Origin: Mycobacterium sp. IS-1590
GTDB taxonomy: Bacteria; Actinomycetota; Actinomycetes; Mycobacteriales; Mycobacteriaceae
NCBI RefSeq assembly: GCF_001500025.1
Contig: NZ_LQIW01000001.1
Coordinates: forward strand, 186,001 to 250,000
Length of the DNA stretch: 64,000 bases
Reading direction: 5' to 3'
Under the pieces are notes generated by a model that was not told where the DNA came from, searched no databases, and was given only the letters and a program-made list of their open reading frames with translations. Positions 27,403 through 36,284 of this stretch are shown piece by piece. Each line of letters opens with the position of its first letter. Position 1 is the stretch's first letter. The translations under genes were made by a program, and so were the position numbers.

Positions 27403-28071
27403 CCTGATCCGGTATCGCGTCTGTGGGCGCTCGCGCTCGCGGTCGTCGTCGCGTGCTTCCTGGGCTTTTCCGTGCCGCCGTATCTCACCGGCGGCACCCG
27501 AGTGCCCGCCACATTCGCCTTGCATCACCCGCTGTTGGTGTTCCATGTGATGGTCGCGAGCGCCGCGATGGTCACCGCGGTGGTGCAGATCTGGCCCCGG
27601 CTCCGTATCCGCCGTCCCGCGTTGCACCGCCGTTGCGGTCGTGTCTACGTCGCCACCGCGGTCCCGGCGGCCGCATCCGCGATGGTGATCGGGGCCCTCA
27701 CTCCCTTCGGGCCGCTGCTCGCTGTCAGCAACGTGACGCTCGGCGCTCTGTGGTTGTGGTTCACCGTGAGGGGATACGTCGCGGTGCGGAGTCGACGCAT
27801 CGCAGATCATCGGCGTGACATGGTGCGCAGCGCCGCTCTCGCACTGTCGGTGATCACGAACCGGATCTGGACGCCGGTCATCTACATTTCCTGTCAGCCC
27901 TTGCAGAACAACGTTTTTGCCGGTAACGCCGAGCACTTTCAATGGTTCGCCGCGGGAGTGGGCGCCTGGCTGGGGTGGACGGTTCCTCTCGTATTCGTTC
28001 AGTGGTGGCTGGGCAGGCGACCGGTGACGGCGTCGTCGAATCGTCAGCTAACCGCGACGCCCCGGGTGTAA
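27391..28071 (+). CDS. DUF2306-family integral membrane protein
   Basis: The product has 226 residues with about six hydrophobic segments (WALALAVVVACFLGFSVPPY; LVFHVMVASAAMVTAVVQIW; VYVATAVPAAASAMVIGALT; LLAVSNVTLGALWLWFTVRG). The pattern of conserved His (HHPLLVFHVM, LHRRCGRVY, ADHRRDMVRS) fits DUF2306, a family of four-to-seven helix proteins of unknown function. The ATG at 27391 lies inside a palindrome, so repressor binding would block initiation directly. A longer upstream reading frame overlaps the TetR gene and is unlikely. Confidence 0.8.
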   Translation: MTYAPDPVSRLWALALAVVVACFLGFSVPPYLTGGTRVPATFALHHPLLVFHVMVASAAMVTAVVQIWPRLRIRRPALHRRCGRVYVATAVPAAASAMVIGALTPFGPLLAVSNVTLGALWLWFTVRGYVAVRSRRIADHRRDMVRSAALALSVITNRIWTPVIYISCQPLQNNVFAGNAEHFQWFAAGVGAWLGWTVPLVFVQWWLGRRPVTASSNRQLTATPRV

Positions 28072-28111
28072 TCTCCGGGCCACACTGCGACCGAGACGGA
28101 CAAGGCGGGGC

Positions 28112-30463
28112 ATGGCAACCGAATTCAACGGCAAGATCGAACTCGACATCCGAGACTCCGAACCGGACTGGGGCCCGTACGCAGCACCGACCGCCCCCGA
28201 AGGCGTCCCCAACGTGCTCTACCTCGTCTGGGACGACATCGGAATCGCCACATGGGACTGCTTCGGTGGCCTCGTCGAGATGCCCACGATGAGCCGTATC
28301 GCCGAACGCGGGGTTCGACTGTCGCAGTTTCACACCACCGCGCTGTGTTCACCGACCAGGGCCTCCCTGTTGACCGGTCGCAATCCGACGACGGTCGGCA
28401 TGGCGACCATCGAGGAGTTCACCGAAGGCTTTCCCGGCTGCAACGGACGGATCCCGTTCGACACCGCGCTGCTGTCCGAGGTGCTGGCCGAACACGGATA
28501 CAACACGTACTGCGTCGGCAAGTGGCATCTGACACCGCTCGAGGAGTCGAATCTGGCCTCCACCAAACGCCATTGGCCGCTGTCGCGCGGCTTCGAGCGG
28601 TTCTACGGGTTCATGGGCGGTGAAACCGACCAGTGGTATCCGGAACTGGTCTACGACAACCATCCCGTCGCGCCACCCGCGGCGCCCGAGGACGGTTACC
28701 ACCTGTCAAAGGATCTGGCGGACAAGACCATCGAATTCATCCGCGATGCGAAGGTCATCGCGCCGGACAAGCCGTGGTTCTCCTACGTCTGCCCGGGAGC
28801 CGGGCACGCCCCGCACCACGTCTTCGCCGAGTGGGCCGACCGCTACGCCGGCAAGTTCGACATGGGCTACGAGCGATACCGCGAGATCGTGCTGGAGAAC
28901 CAGAAGAAGCTCGGCATCGTTCCCCCCGACACCGAACTGTCGCCGATGAATCCGCACGGAGAAGTCAAGGGGCCCAACGGTGAACCGTGGCCGACGCAGG
29001 ACACGGTGCGGCCGTGGGATGAGCTCGGCGACGACGAGAAGCGCCTCTTCGCGCGCATGGCCGAAGTGTTCGCCGGATTCCTGTCCTACACCGATGCGCA
29101 GATCGGTCGCATCCTCGACTACCTGGAGGAGTCGGGTCAGCTCGACAACACGATCATCGTCGTCATCTCCGACAACGGCGCGAGCGGCGAAGGTGGCCCG
29201 AACGGCTCGGTGAACGAGGTCAAATTCTTCAACGGGTACATCGACACCGTCGAGGACGGACTGCGTCTCATCGACAACCTCGGCGGCCCGGAGACCTACA
29301 ACCACTATCCGACCGGCTGGGCGATGGCGTTCAACGCACCGTACAAACTCTTCAAGCGGTACGCCTCGCACGAAGGAGGGATCGCTGACCCCGCGATCAT
29401 CTCCTGGCCCAAAGGGATCGCCGCACACGGCGAGGTGCGAGACGCCTACATCAACGTCTGTGACGTCACGCCGACGATCTATCAGCTCCTTGGCATCACC
29501 CCGCCGGACACCGTCAAGGGTGTGCCGCAAAAACCCTTGGACGGTGTGAGTTTCGCTGCCGCACTGCGGGATTCGTCGGCCACCACAGACAAGCACACGC
29601 AGTTCTACACGATGCTCGGGACCCGGGGGATCTGGCACGACGGCTGGTTCGCCAACACCGTGCACGCCGCGTCCCCGGCTGGTTGGGGGCATTTCGACAG
29701 CGACCGGTGGGAGTTGTTCCACATCGAATCCGACCGTAGCCAGTGCCAAGATCTGGCCGCCGAAAACCCGGCCAAACTCGAAGAACTCAAGCAACTCTGG
29801 TTCACCGAGGCCGACAGGTACAACGGGCTGCCGCTCGGCGACCTGAACATCTTCGACACGATCTCGCGGTGGCGGCCGAGCCTGGCGGGCCGGCGTGAGT
29901 CGTACCGCTACTACCCGGGCACAGCCGACGTCGGCATGGGAGCTGCGGTCGAGCTACAAGGACGGTCGTTCGCGGCCATGGCCGAGATGGTGATCGACAC
30001 GACGAGTGTCGAAGGCGTGATCTTCAAGCACGGAGGCGCGCACGGCGGCCACGCGATGTTCGTCCAGGACGGGCGGCTGCACTACGTCTACAACTTCCTG
30101 GGCGAAGACGAGCAGCGAATGTCGTCACCGGATGCGGTCCCGTTGGGGCGACACTCGTTCGGGGTCGCGTATGTGCGAACGGGTACCGCCGAAGGCAGCC
30201 ATACCCCCATCGGGGACGCCGCCTTGTACATCGACGACCAGCAGGTCGCGACGTTTCGCGAGATGCGGGTCCACCCGGGAACGTTCGGGCTCGCCGGCGC
30301 GAGTCTGAGCATCGGCAGGAACGCCGGTTCCCCGGTTTGCCGTTCGTACAAACCCCCGTTCGCGTTCACCGGTGGCACCATCGTCGCGGTGAACATCGAC
30401 GTCTCGGGCAAACCGTATCTGGATTTGGAAAAGGAGTTCGCGCGCGCCTTCGCGCAGGACTAA
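28112..30463 (+). CDS. atsA: Arylsulfatase, type I (formylglycine-dependent)
   Basis: This 783-residue sulfatase hydrolyses sulfate esters. The active-site CSPTRAS motif begins at Cys79, the residue that formylglycine-generating enzyme oxidises, followed by LLTGRNPTTVG. Metal ligands include the early DDIG pair at residues 41-42 and the later VISDNGASGEGG block. There is no signal peptide, so it is likely cytoplasmic. A C-terminal domain of about 200 residues (LSIGRNAGSPVCRSYKPP) follows the catalytic domain. In M. tuberculosis atsA also lies between rpsQ and rplN, followed by a sulfatase-modifying-factor gene. That partner is absent here and nowhere else in the window. Confidence 0.92.
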   Translation: MATEFNGKIELDIRDSEPDWGPYAAPTAPEGVPNVLYLVWDDIGIATWDCFGGLVEMPTMSRIAERGVRLSQFHTTALCSPTRASLLTGRNPTTVGMATIEEFTEGFPGCNGRIPFDTALLSEVLAEHGYNTYCVGKWHLTPLEESNLASTKRHWPLSRGFERFYGFMGGETDQWYPELVYDNHPVAPPAAPEDGYHLSKDLADKTIEFIRDAKVIAPDKPWFSYVCPGAGHAPHHVFAEWADRYAGKFDMGYERYREIVLENQKKLGIVPPDTELSPMNPHGEVKGPNGEPWPTQDTVRPWDELGDDEKRLFARMAEVFAGFLSYTDAQIGRILDYLEESGQLDNTIIVVISDNGASGEGGPNGSVNEVKFFNGYIDTVEDGLRLIDNLGGPETYNHYPTGWAMAFNAPYKLFKRYASHEGGIADPAIISWPKGIAAHGEVRDAYINVCDVTPTIYQLLGITPPDTVKGVPQKPLDGVSFAAALRDSSATTDKHTQFYTMLGTRGIWHDGWFANTVHAASPAGWGHFDSDRWELFHIESDRSQCQDLAAENPAKLEELKQLWFTEADRYNGLPLGDLNIFDTISRWRPSLAGRRESYRYYPGTADVGMGAAVELQGRSFAAMAEMVIDTTSVEGVIFKHGGAHGGHAMFVQDGRLHYVYNFLGEDEQRMSSPDAVPLGRHSFGVAYVRTGTAEGSHTPIGDAALYIDDQQVATFREMRVHPGTFGLAGASLSIGRNAGSPVCRSYKPPFAFTGGTIVAVNIDVSGKPYLDLEKEFARAFAQD

Positions 30464-30492
30464 AGCACCAGGGTCGAGGCGGGACGGATTCC

Positions 30493-31185
30493 ATGAAGTA
30501 CGCCGTGGGACAGGCGATCGCGCTGACGTGCCTGTTGACGGCCTGTGTCGACAACAGCGAAGGCGTACCCGTCGCCGAGGAGGCCGTCGTCTCCGATACG
30601 ACGATCTCCAACACCTCGACGCCGTCATCGACCGTGCCGTCGGACCCGCAGGCCGAGACGGCACAGCCCGGCATCGTGCCGACCCCGCAACCGTCGGCGG
30701 CCAGCGGCGCCTGCAACCTGGCGGGCCCGCCACCCGAGCAGGTGTCGGCCGCGGTGCCCGATCCGGCGGCACCGAAAATCACGGTCGCCCTACCGGCGGG
30801 ATGGTCAACGACGGCGGGCCAGGGGGATGTCGGGCTGCGGCTGACCGGACCGGACGGGATGTGGGCGACGGTCACGATCGCCAAGACCTCGCTGCCGCCG
30901 GCCGAAGCGTTCGAACGCTATGCCGACGACGCGGTGGCGGCGTCCGACATCAGCACGCTGAGCGTGCTCCCGGCCGAGCTGTGCGGCTACAGCGGTCAGA
31001 AGATGCTCGGGTCGTGGGCGGATTCCCCCGGGCCCGCGGTCGAGTTCGGGGACCGGATTGCGCACATTCCGACGAGCACCGGCGACTACCTGGTGGCGGT
31101 GCACGTGGAGGCTCCCGCCCAGACGGCGGGCTTTGACCCGCTGACCTCGCCGTTGCTGGGCGAGTTCGGCATCATCGTTCCCTGA
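30493..31185 (+). CDS. Secreted lipoprotein of unknown function, LpqN/LpqT-like
   Basis: The protein has 230 residues. It begins with a short signal peptide (MKYAVGQAIALTCLLTAC) whose lipobox LTAC is cleaved before Cys18. A Ser/Thr/Pro-rich linker of about 55 residues follows. The folded part (ITVALPAGWSTTAGQ, MWATVTIAKTSLPPAEAF, LSVLPAELCGYSG) resembles mycobacterial LpqN-type lipoproteins; this is a resemblance, not a firm assignment. It lies 29 bp after atsA and may be cotranscribed. It ends the insert before the rplN promoter. Confidence 0.75.
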   Translation: MKYAVGQAIALTCLLTACVDNSEGVPVAEEAVVSDTTISNTSTPSSTVPSDPQAETAQPGIVPTPQPSAASGACNLAGPPPEQVSAAVPDPAAPKITVALPAGWSTTAGQGDVGLRLTGPDGMWATVTIAKTSLPPAEAFERYADDAVAASDISTLSVLPAELCGYSGQKMLGSWADSPGPAVEFGDRIAHIPTSTGDYLVAVHVEAPAQTAGFDPLTSPLLGEFGIIVP

Positions 31186-31238
31186 GCGGGGCGCTTGCGG
31201 CGCAGGGGCGGGGTTCAGCCGGTGTGATCAGCGGCGAT

Positions 31239-31267
31239 TTGGCTTCCTGCAGGTCCTCCCATAGAAT
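31239..31267 (+). promoter_or_regulatory. Probable SigA promoter of the rplN (spc) block
   Basis: TTGGCT (31239-31244) and TAGAAT (31262-31267) are 17 bp apart. They sit 129 bp before rplN and after the terminator-isolated insert, where a promoter is required for the remaining ribosomal genes. The hexamer pair is the best in this interval. Confidence 0.65.
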
Positions 31268-31315
31268 CAGGCGGTTGCCTTGGGCAGACCTCGGTTCTCT
31301 TCGAGAAAACCCCGC

Positions 31316-31399
31316 GTGCCCTTCGGTGACAGCAAGACCGCGTACGTCCAGGTCGGTATCTGGCGTGCATACAAAAACCAGGTCGAGGAGATCGAGTGA
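31316..31399 (+). other. Possible leader peptide ORF overlapping the rplN start
   Basis: From GTG at 31316 an open frame of 27 codons ([12 protein letters not shown], then [15 protein letters not shown]) ends in a TGA that overlaps the rplN GTG as GTGA. A TTG at 31280 would lengthen it. Such overlap is how coupled genes in this operon are joined. No good ribosome site is seen, so coding status is uncertain. Confidence 0.3.
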
Positions 31400-31764
31400 T
31401 TCAGCAGGAATCGCGGCTCAAGGTCGCCGACAACACGGGCGCCAGGGAGATCCTGTGCATCCGCGTGCTCGGCGGCTCGTCGCGGCGCTATGCCGGCATC
31501 GGCGATGTCATCGTGGCGACCGTCAAGGAAGCCATTCCCGGCGGCAACGTCAAGCGTGGCGAGATCGTCAAGGCCGTCGTCGTGCGCACCGTCAAGGAGC
31601 GCCGTCGCGCCGACGGAAGCTACATCAAGTTCGACGAGAACGCCGCCGTCATCATCAAGGCCGACAACGACCCGCGCGGCACCCGCATCTTCGGCCCCGT
31701 CGGTCGCGAACTGCGCGAGAAGCGCTTCATGAAGATCGTCTCGCTTGCCCCGGAGGTGTTGTAG
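31396..31764 (+). CDS. rplN: 50S ribosomal protein L14
   Basis: A 122-residue L14 ([40 protein letters not shown]). It forms inter-subunit bridges with the 30S and is the site where RsfS silences the ribosome. GTG start with GAGGAG upstream; first gene after the insert. Confidence 0.99.
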   Translation: MIQQESRLKVADNTGAREILCIRVLGGSSRRYAGIGDVIVATVKEAIPGGNVKRGEIVKAVVVRTVKERRRADGSYIKFDENAAVIIKADNDPRGTRIFGPVGRELREKRFMKIVSLAPEVL

Positions 31765-32088
31765 ATGAAGGTCCACAAGGGCGACACCGTGCTGGTCATC
31801 TCCGGCAAGGACAAGGGCGCCAAGGGCAAGGTGCTGGTCGCCTACCCGGCGCGCAACAAAGTGCTCGTCGAGGGCGTCAACCGGATCAAGAAGCACACCG
31901 CGGTGTCGAGCAACGAGCGCGGCGCACAGTCCGGCGGCATCGTCACCCAGGAGGCGCCGATCGACGTCTCGAACGTGATGGTCGTCGACTCCGACGGCAA
32001 GCCCACCCGCATCACCTACCGGGTTGACGAGGAGACCGGCAAGAAGGTCCGCATCGCCAAGACCAACGGCAAGGACATCAACTCATGA
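31765..32088 (+). CDS. rplX: 50S ribosomal protein L24
   Basis: A 107-residue L24 with the KOW motif at the N-terminus ([22 protein letters not shown]). It initiates 50S assembly. It starts immediately after the rplN stop and overlaps rplE by ATGA. Confidence 0.99.
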   Translation: MKVHKGDTVLVISGKDKGAKGKVLVAYPARNKVLVEGVNRIKKHTAVSSNERGAQSGGIVTQEAPIDVSNVMVVDSDGKPTRITYRVDEETGKKVRIAKTNGKDINS

Positions 32089-32657
32089 CCACCGTCGAAA
32101 ACACCGCAAAAACCCTGCCGCGCCTCAAGCAGCGGTATCGCGAGGAGATCCGCGACGCACTGGCCAAGGAGTTCGGCTACGCGAACGTCATGCAGATCCC
32201 CGGCGTGGTCAAGGTCGTCGTCAACATGGGCGTCGGTGACGCCGCCCGTGACGCGAAGCTGATCAACGGCGCGGTCAATGATCTCGCGCTGATCACCGGC
32301 CAGAAGCCGGAGATCCGGCGGGCGCGTAAGTCCATCGCGCAGTTCAAGCTTCGCGAGGGCATGCCGATCGGCGCTCGCGTCACGCTGCGCGGCGACCGGA
32401 TGTGGGAGTTCCTCGACCGGTTGATCTCGATTGCGCTGCCGCGTATTCGCGACTTCCGCGGCCTGAGCCCCAAGCAGTTCGACGGCACCGGCAACTACAC
32501 CTTCGGGCTCACCGAGCAGTCGGTGTTCCACGAGATCGACGTGGACTCCATCGACCGCCCCCGTGGCATGGACATCACCGTCGTCACCTCGGCGACGAAC
32601 GACGACGAAGGACGAGCGCTGCTGCGGGCGCTGGGCTTTCCGTTCAAGGAGAACTGA
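32085..32657 (+). CDS. rplE: 50S ribosomal protein L5
   Basis: This 190-residue L5 carries the signatures [20 protein letters not shown] and [17 protein letters not shown]. It binds 5S rRNA and contacts P-site tRNA. An N-terminal extension of about 10 residues ([11 protein letters not shown]) is usual in mycobacteria. Confidence 0.99.
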   Translation: MTTVENTAKTLPRLKQRYREEIRDALAKEFGYANVMQIPGVVKVVVNMGVGDAARDAKLINGAVNDLALITGQKPEIRRARKSIAQFKLREGMPIGARVTLRGDRMWEFLDRLISIALPRIRDFRGLSPKQFDGTGNYTFGLTEQSVFHEIDVDSIDRPRGMDITVVTSATNDDEGRALLRALGFPFKEN

Positions 32658-32660
32658 GTA

Positions 32661-32846
32661 ATGGCAAAGAAGGCACTGGTCAACAAGGCCAACAAGAAGC
32701 CGAAGTTCGAGGTGCGCGCCTACACCCGCTGCCAGCGGTGCGGCCGCCCACGCGCCGTCTTCCGCAAGTTCGGCCTGTGCCGGATCTGCCTGCGCGAGAT
32801 GGCGCATGCCGGCGAACTGCCCGGCGTGCAGAAGAGCAGCTGGTAA
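32661..32846 (+). CDS. rpsN: 30S ribosomal protein S14, zinc-binding type
   Basis: The 61-residue short S14 retains two CXXC pairs: Cys24/Cys27 (TRCQRCGRP) and Cys40/Cys43 (GLCRICLRE). It is therefore the zinc-containing C+ form used under zinc-replete growth; mycobacteria carry a zinc-free paralogue elsewhere. It starts 3 bp after rplE. Confidence 0.99.
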   Translation: MAKKALVNKANKKPKFEVRAYTRCQRCGRPRAVFRKFGLCRICLREMAHAGELPGVQKSSW

Positions 32847-32943
32847 TCCAGCCCGAGAGACCAGACCAACCAAACAGGTTGCGGCAGGCCCGACTCCAGG
32901 CTTTGGGGCTGGGAACCACCGCGAGAAAGGTGAGACCGCTGTC

Positions 32944-33000
32944 ATGACCGCGATGACGACGATGCGGAGCGCAGCGACGAAGAGGAGCAGCGCTCGATGA
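32944..33000 (+). CDS. Putative 18-residue leader peptide upstream of rpsH
   Basis: ATG at 32944 opens an 18-codon frame, [18 protein letters not shown], that ends in a TGA overlapping the rpsH ATG (ATGA). A GAGAAAGGTGAGA ribosome site sits 8-20 bp upstream. The 150-bp gap between rpsN and rpsH is otherwise the longest inside this block. The peptide could couple translation into rpsH; no conservation can be checked here. Confidence 0.4.
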   Translation: MTAMTTMRSAATKRSSAR

Positions 33001-33395
33001 CTATGACGGACCCGATCGCAGACTTCTTGACACGTCTGCGCAACGCCAATTCGGCGTACCACGACGAGGTGACACTGCCCCATTCCAAGATCAAGGCGAA
33101 CATCGCCGAGATCTTGAAGAAAGAGGGCTACATCGCCGACTACCGCACCGAGGACGCTCGGGTCGGCAAGTCGCTTGTCGTGCAACTGAAGTACGGCCCC
33201 AGCCGGGAGCGAAGCATCGCCGGTCTGCGCCGCGTGTCCAAGCCCGGTCTGCGGGTGTACGCGAAGTCCACCAACCTGCCGCGGGTTCTCGGCGGCCTGG
33301 GCGTGGCGATCATCTCCACGTCGTCGGGTCTCCGGACCGACCGCCAGGCAGCCCAAGAGGGCGTGGGCGGCGAAGTCCTCGCGTACGTGTGGTAG
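32997..33395 (+). CDS. rpsH: 30S ribosomal protein S8
   Basis: A 132-residue S8 ([20 protein letters not shown] at the start; [17 protein letters not shown] near the end). It binds the central domain of 16S rRNA and in E. coli represses the spc operon. An in-frame ATG two codons later is an alternative start, but [10 protein letters not shown] matches mycobacterial homologues. Confidence 0.99.
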   Translation: MTMTDPIADFLTRLRNANSAYHDEVTLPHSKIKANIAEILKKEGYIADYRTEDARVGKSLVVQLKYGPSRERSIAGLRRVSKPGLRVYAKSTNLPRVLGGLGVAIISTSSGLRTDRQAAQEGVGGEVLAYVW

Positions 33396-33416
33396 GCGAG
33401 AGGGAGTAGAGCTCAA

Positions 33417-33956
33417 ATGTCGCGTATTGGAAAGCAGCCGGTCCCGGTCCCCAGCGGGGTCGACGTGTCGATCGACGGGCAGAACGTGTCGGTCAAGGGG
33501 CCCAAGGGCAGTCTCGAACTGGCGGTGGCCGATCCCATCCGGGTCGCCCGCGCCGACGACGGCGCCATCGTGGTGTCGCGTCCCGACGACGATCGGCGCA
33601 GCCGTTCGCTGCACGGTCTGTCGCGCACCCTGGTGGCGAACCTGATCACCGGCGTCACCGAGGGTTACACCACCAAGATGGAGATCTTCGGTGTCGGTTA
33701 CCGCGTGCAGCTCAAGGGTTCCAACCTCGAGTTCGCGTTGGGCTACAGCCACCCGGTGACGATCACCGCCCCCGAGGGTGTGACGTTCGCGGTGGAGACA
33801 CCGACGAAGTTCTCGATCTCCGGCATCGACAAGCAGAAGGTCGGCCAGGTCGCGGCGAACATCCGCCGCCTGCGGAAGAGCGATCCCTACAAGGGCAAGG
33901 GCATCCGCTACGAGGGCGAGCAGATCCGCCGCAAGGTCGGAAAGACAGGTAAGTAA
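33417..33956 (+). CDS. rplF: 50S ribosomal protein L6
   Basis: A 179-residue L6 with two similar domains, starting [20 protein letters not shown] and ending in the conserved [20 protein letters not shown]. It lies near the factor-binding site. It is adjacent to rplR with no gap. Confidence 0.99.
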   Translation: MSRIGKQPVPVPSGVDVSIDGQNVSVKGPKGSLELAVADPIRVARADDGAIVVSRPDDDRRSRSLHGLSRTLVANLITGVTEGYTTKMEIFGVGYRVQLKGSNLEFALGYSHPVTITAPEGVTFAVETPTKFSISGIDKQKVGQVAANIRRLRKSDPYKGKGIRYEGEQIRRKVGKTGK

Positions 33957-34367
33957 ATGGCTTCGACAACAAATTCGGCAGCGCCGACGCGCAAGCCCGT
34001 GGGCCAGAACATCTCGCAGACCCGGCGGGTGGCGCGACTGCGTCGTCATGCGCGGCTGCGTAAGAAGATCTCGGGCACGGCAGAGGTGCCGCGGTTGGTC
34101 GTCAACCGTTCGTCGCGGCACATCCACGTGCAGCTGGTGAACGACCTGGAAGGGACGACACTGGCGGCCGCATCTTCCATCGAGGCCGACGTGCGCGCCG
34201 TCGACGGTGACAAGAAAGCCCACAGCGTGCGGGTCGGTCAGCTGATCGCCGAACGCGCGAAGGCCGCAGGGATCGACAAGGTCGTGTTCGACCGCGGTGG
34301 TTACACCTACGGTGGACGGATCGCGGCGCTGGCCGATGCGGCGCGCGAAGGCGGGCTGCAATTCTGA
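33957..34367 (+). CDS. rplR: 50S ribosomal protein L18
   Basis: A 136-residue L18 ([40 protein letters not shown]). It binds 5S rRNA with L5. The N-terminal 25 residues are an unstructured basic extension common in the genus. Confidence 0.99.
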   Translation: MASTTNSAAPTRKPVGQNISQTRRVARLRRHARLRKKISGTAEVPRLVVNRSSRHIHVQLVNDLEGTTLAAASSIEADVRAVDGDKKAHSVRVGQLIAERAKAAGIDKVVFDRGGYTYGGRIAALADAAREGGLQF

Positions 34368-34401
34368 TGACTGACGTCAACACAATGGGAAGGACTGCAT
34401 G

Positions 34402-35064
34402 ATGGCCGAACAGGCAACAGCCGGCGGCCCCCAGGACGGCCGCGGGTCGCGGGGTGACCGCGACGGACGTGGTCGCCGCGACGACCGTGGCGGTCGTGGC
34501 CGCGACGGTGGTGACAAGAGCAACTACCTCGAACGCGTCGTCTCGATCAACCGCGTGTCCAAGGTGGTCAAGGGTGGACGCCGGTTCAGCTTCACCGCGC
34601 TGGTGATCGTCGGTGACGGCAAGGGCATGGTCGGCGTCGGCTACGGCAAGGCCAAGGAGGTTCCTGCCGCCATCGCCAAGGGCGTCGAAGAGGCACGTAA
34701 GAACTTCTTCCGGGTTCCGTTGATCGGCGGCACCATCACCCACCCGGTGCAGGGCGAAGCCGCCGCCGGTGTGGTGATGCTGCGTCCAGCAAGCCCCGGT
34801 ACCGGTGTGATCGCCGGTGGTGCGGCCCGCGCGGTGCTCGAATGCGCCGGCGTGCACGACATCCTGGCCAAGTCGCTGGGCAGCGACAACGCGATCAACG
34901 TGGTGCATGCCACCGTTGCCGCGCTCAAGCTGCTGCAGCGTCCCGAAGAGGTCGCGGCCCGACGCGGGCTGCCGATCGAAGACGTGGCGCCCGCCGGCAT
35001 GCTGCGGGCGCGCCGGGAGGCCGAAGCGCTTGCCGCGTCGGCTGCGCGTGAAGGGTCGTCGTAA
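34402..35064 (+). CDS. rpsE: 30S ribosomal protein S5
   Basis: A 220-residue S5. An Arg/Gly/Asp-rich N-terminal extension (about 35 residues, [13 protein letters not shown]) precedes the double-stranded RNA-binding domain ([35 protein letters not shown]). S5 helps mRNA unwinding and decoding accuracy. I chose the second of two adjacent ATG codons because its AGGA ribosome site is 7 bp away. Confidence 0.98.
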   Translation: MAEQATAGGPQDGRGSRGDRDGRGRRDDRGGRGRDGGDKSNYLERVVSINRVSKVVKGGRRFSFTALVIVGDGKGMVGVGYGKAKEVPAAIAKGVEEARKNFFRVPLIGGTITHPVQGEAAAGVVMLRPASPGTGVIAGGAARAVLECAGVHDILAKSLGSDNAINVVHATVAALKLLQRPEEVAARRGLPIEDVAPAGMLRARREAEALAASAAREGSS

Positions 35065-35067
35065 ACC

Positions 35068-35259
35068 ATGGCATCGGATAAGTCCCTGAAGATCACCCAG
35101 GTGCGCAGCACCATCGGTGCGCGCTGGAAGCAGCGGGAGAGCCTGCGGTCGTTGGGGCTGCGCAAGATTCGCCAGTCCGTCGTCCGCGAGGACAACGCAC
35201 ATACGCGCGGCCTGATCAAGACCGTGCATCACCTCGTCGAGGTGGAGGAAGTCAAATGA
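35068..35259 (+). CDS. rpmD: 50S ribosomal protein L30
   Basis: This 63-residue L30 reads [20 protein letters not shown] then [14 protein letters not shown], the single-domain bacterial form. It overlaps rplO by ATGA. Confidence 0.99.
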   Translation: MASDKSLKITQVRSTIGARWKQRESLRSLGLRKIRQSVVREDNAHTRGLIKTVHHLVEVEEVK

Positions 35260-35699
35260 GCGTCATCAAACTGCACGACCTGAAGCCGGCACCCGGCTCG
35301 AAGACCGCCAAGACCCGTGTGGGTCGCGGCGAGGGTTCGAAGGGTAAGACCGCTGGTCGCGGCACCAAGGGCACCAAGGCCCGCAAGAACGTCCCGTCGA
35401 CGTTCGAGGGCGGTCAGATGCCGATCCACATGCGGCTGCCGAAGCTCAAGGGCTTCCGCAACCGGTTCCGCACCGAGTACGAGGTCGTCAACGTCGGCGA
35501 CATCAACAAGCTGTTCCCCAAGGGCGGCGACGTCGGTGTGGACGAGCTGGTGGCCGCGGGTGCGGTGCGCAAGAACGCGCTGGTGAAGGTGCTCGGCGAC
35601 GGCAAGATCACCGTGAAGGTGAACGTCACGGCGCACAAGTTCAGCGGCAGTGCTCGCGAGAAGATCAGCTCCGCGGGCGGTTCGGCGACCGAGCTGTAA
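35256..35699 (+). CDS. rplO: 50S ribosomal protein L15
   Basis: A 147-residue L15: [20 protein letters not shown], the Gly/Lys-rich [15 protein letters not shown] and the [13 protein letters not shown] motif. It is a late assembly protein. It is the last ribosomal gene of the block; the usual neighbour secY is 5.5 kb downstream after a second insert. Confidence 0.99.
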   Translation: MSVIKLHDLKPAPGSKTAKTRVGRGEGSKGKTAGRGTKGTKARKNVPSTFEGGQMPIHMRLPKLKGFRNRFRTEYEVVNVGDINKLFPKGGDVGVDELVAAGAVRKNALVKVLGDGKITVKVNVTAHKFSGSAREKISSAGGSATEL

Positions 35700-35770
35700 C
35701 CTCCGGGCGGTCGTAACGCCACGCGCCGTCTGGCGATATGGTGCGTAGGCGTGACACACCAGGAGCAGAT

Positions 35771-36112
35771 ATGACCTACCTCCGCCGGCTCACCGCCATC
35801 GCCGGGGCCGCCGGTATCGCGTTGTTCGGCGCCACGGCGACCGCGCACGCGCAAGACAACGATGCGAAGTTCGCCGATCAGGTCGAAGCACTGCAGATTC
35901 CGCTCGGCGAAACCGACCTGCCGGCGTTGGGGCAGGGGATCTGCAACATGCTCACCACGGGGCTCGAAGGCAGCGCCAACCCGGTTCCTGTCGTCCGCGG
36001 TGTGGTCAACCGCCTTGCGAGCAGCGGTATGGATCGCGGACAGGCCGCGGGAGTGATGCGTGCGGCGGTCGCCGTCTACTGCCCGCAGCACGGCCGCTTC
36101 ATGGGCCGCTGA
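35771..36112 (+). CDS. Secreted DUF732 protein
   Basis: The protein has 113 residues, with a signal peptide (RLTAIAGAAGIALFGATATA, cleavage after AHA near residue 28). The mature domain of about 85 residues carries two Cys (GQGICNMLTTG, VAVYCPQHGRF) that can form the DUF732 disulfide. DUF732 proteins are small exported mycobacterial proteins of unknown function. The ATG has an AGGAGCAG ribosome site. It stands alone between rplO and sppA. Confidence 0.85.
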   Translation: MTYLRRLTAIAGAAGIALFGATATAHAQDNDAKFADQVEALQIPLGETDLPALGQGICNMLTTGLEGSANPVPVVRGVVNRLASSGMDRGQAAGVMRAAVAVYCPQHGRFMGR

Positions 36113-36284
36113 CCGGACTCCATTCTGAGGCGACGCAGCCCCACCCCGGCTCATCAGTGAAATCACCTGTGCCCCTCGTTGTTCGGTGAGTTGTGGCGCA
36201 CCGCCCCTCGGTGCGACGAGACCGGCCGTTCGACGCCGACGGCCGCGAACTCACGGGTGCCACCGGCGTCGGTACGCTCGAACC

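Noticed and set aside
32016..34361. 781-codon open frame on the minus strand opposite rplE, rpsN, rpsH, rplF and rplR
   Set aside because: It is antisense to highly conserved ribosomal genes, has no family motif and consists of Arg/His/Asp/Val-rich sequence typical of third-position GC bias.
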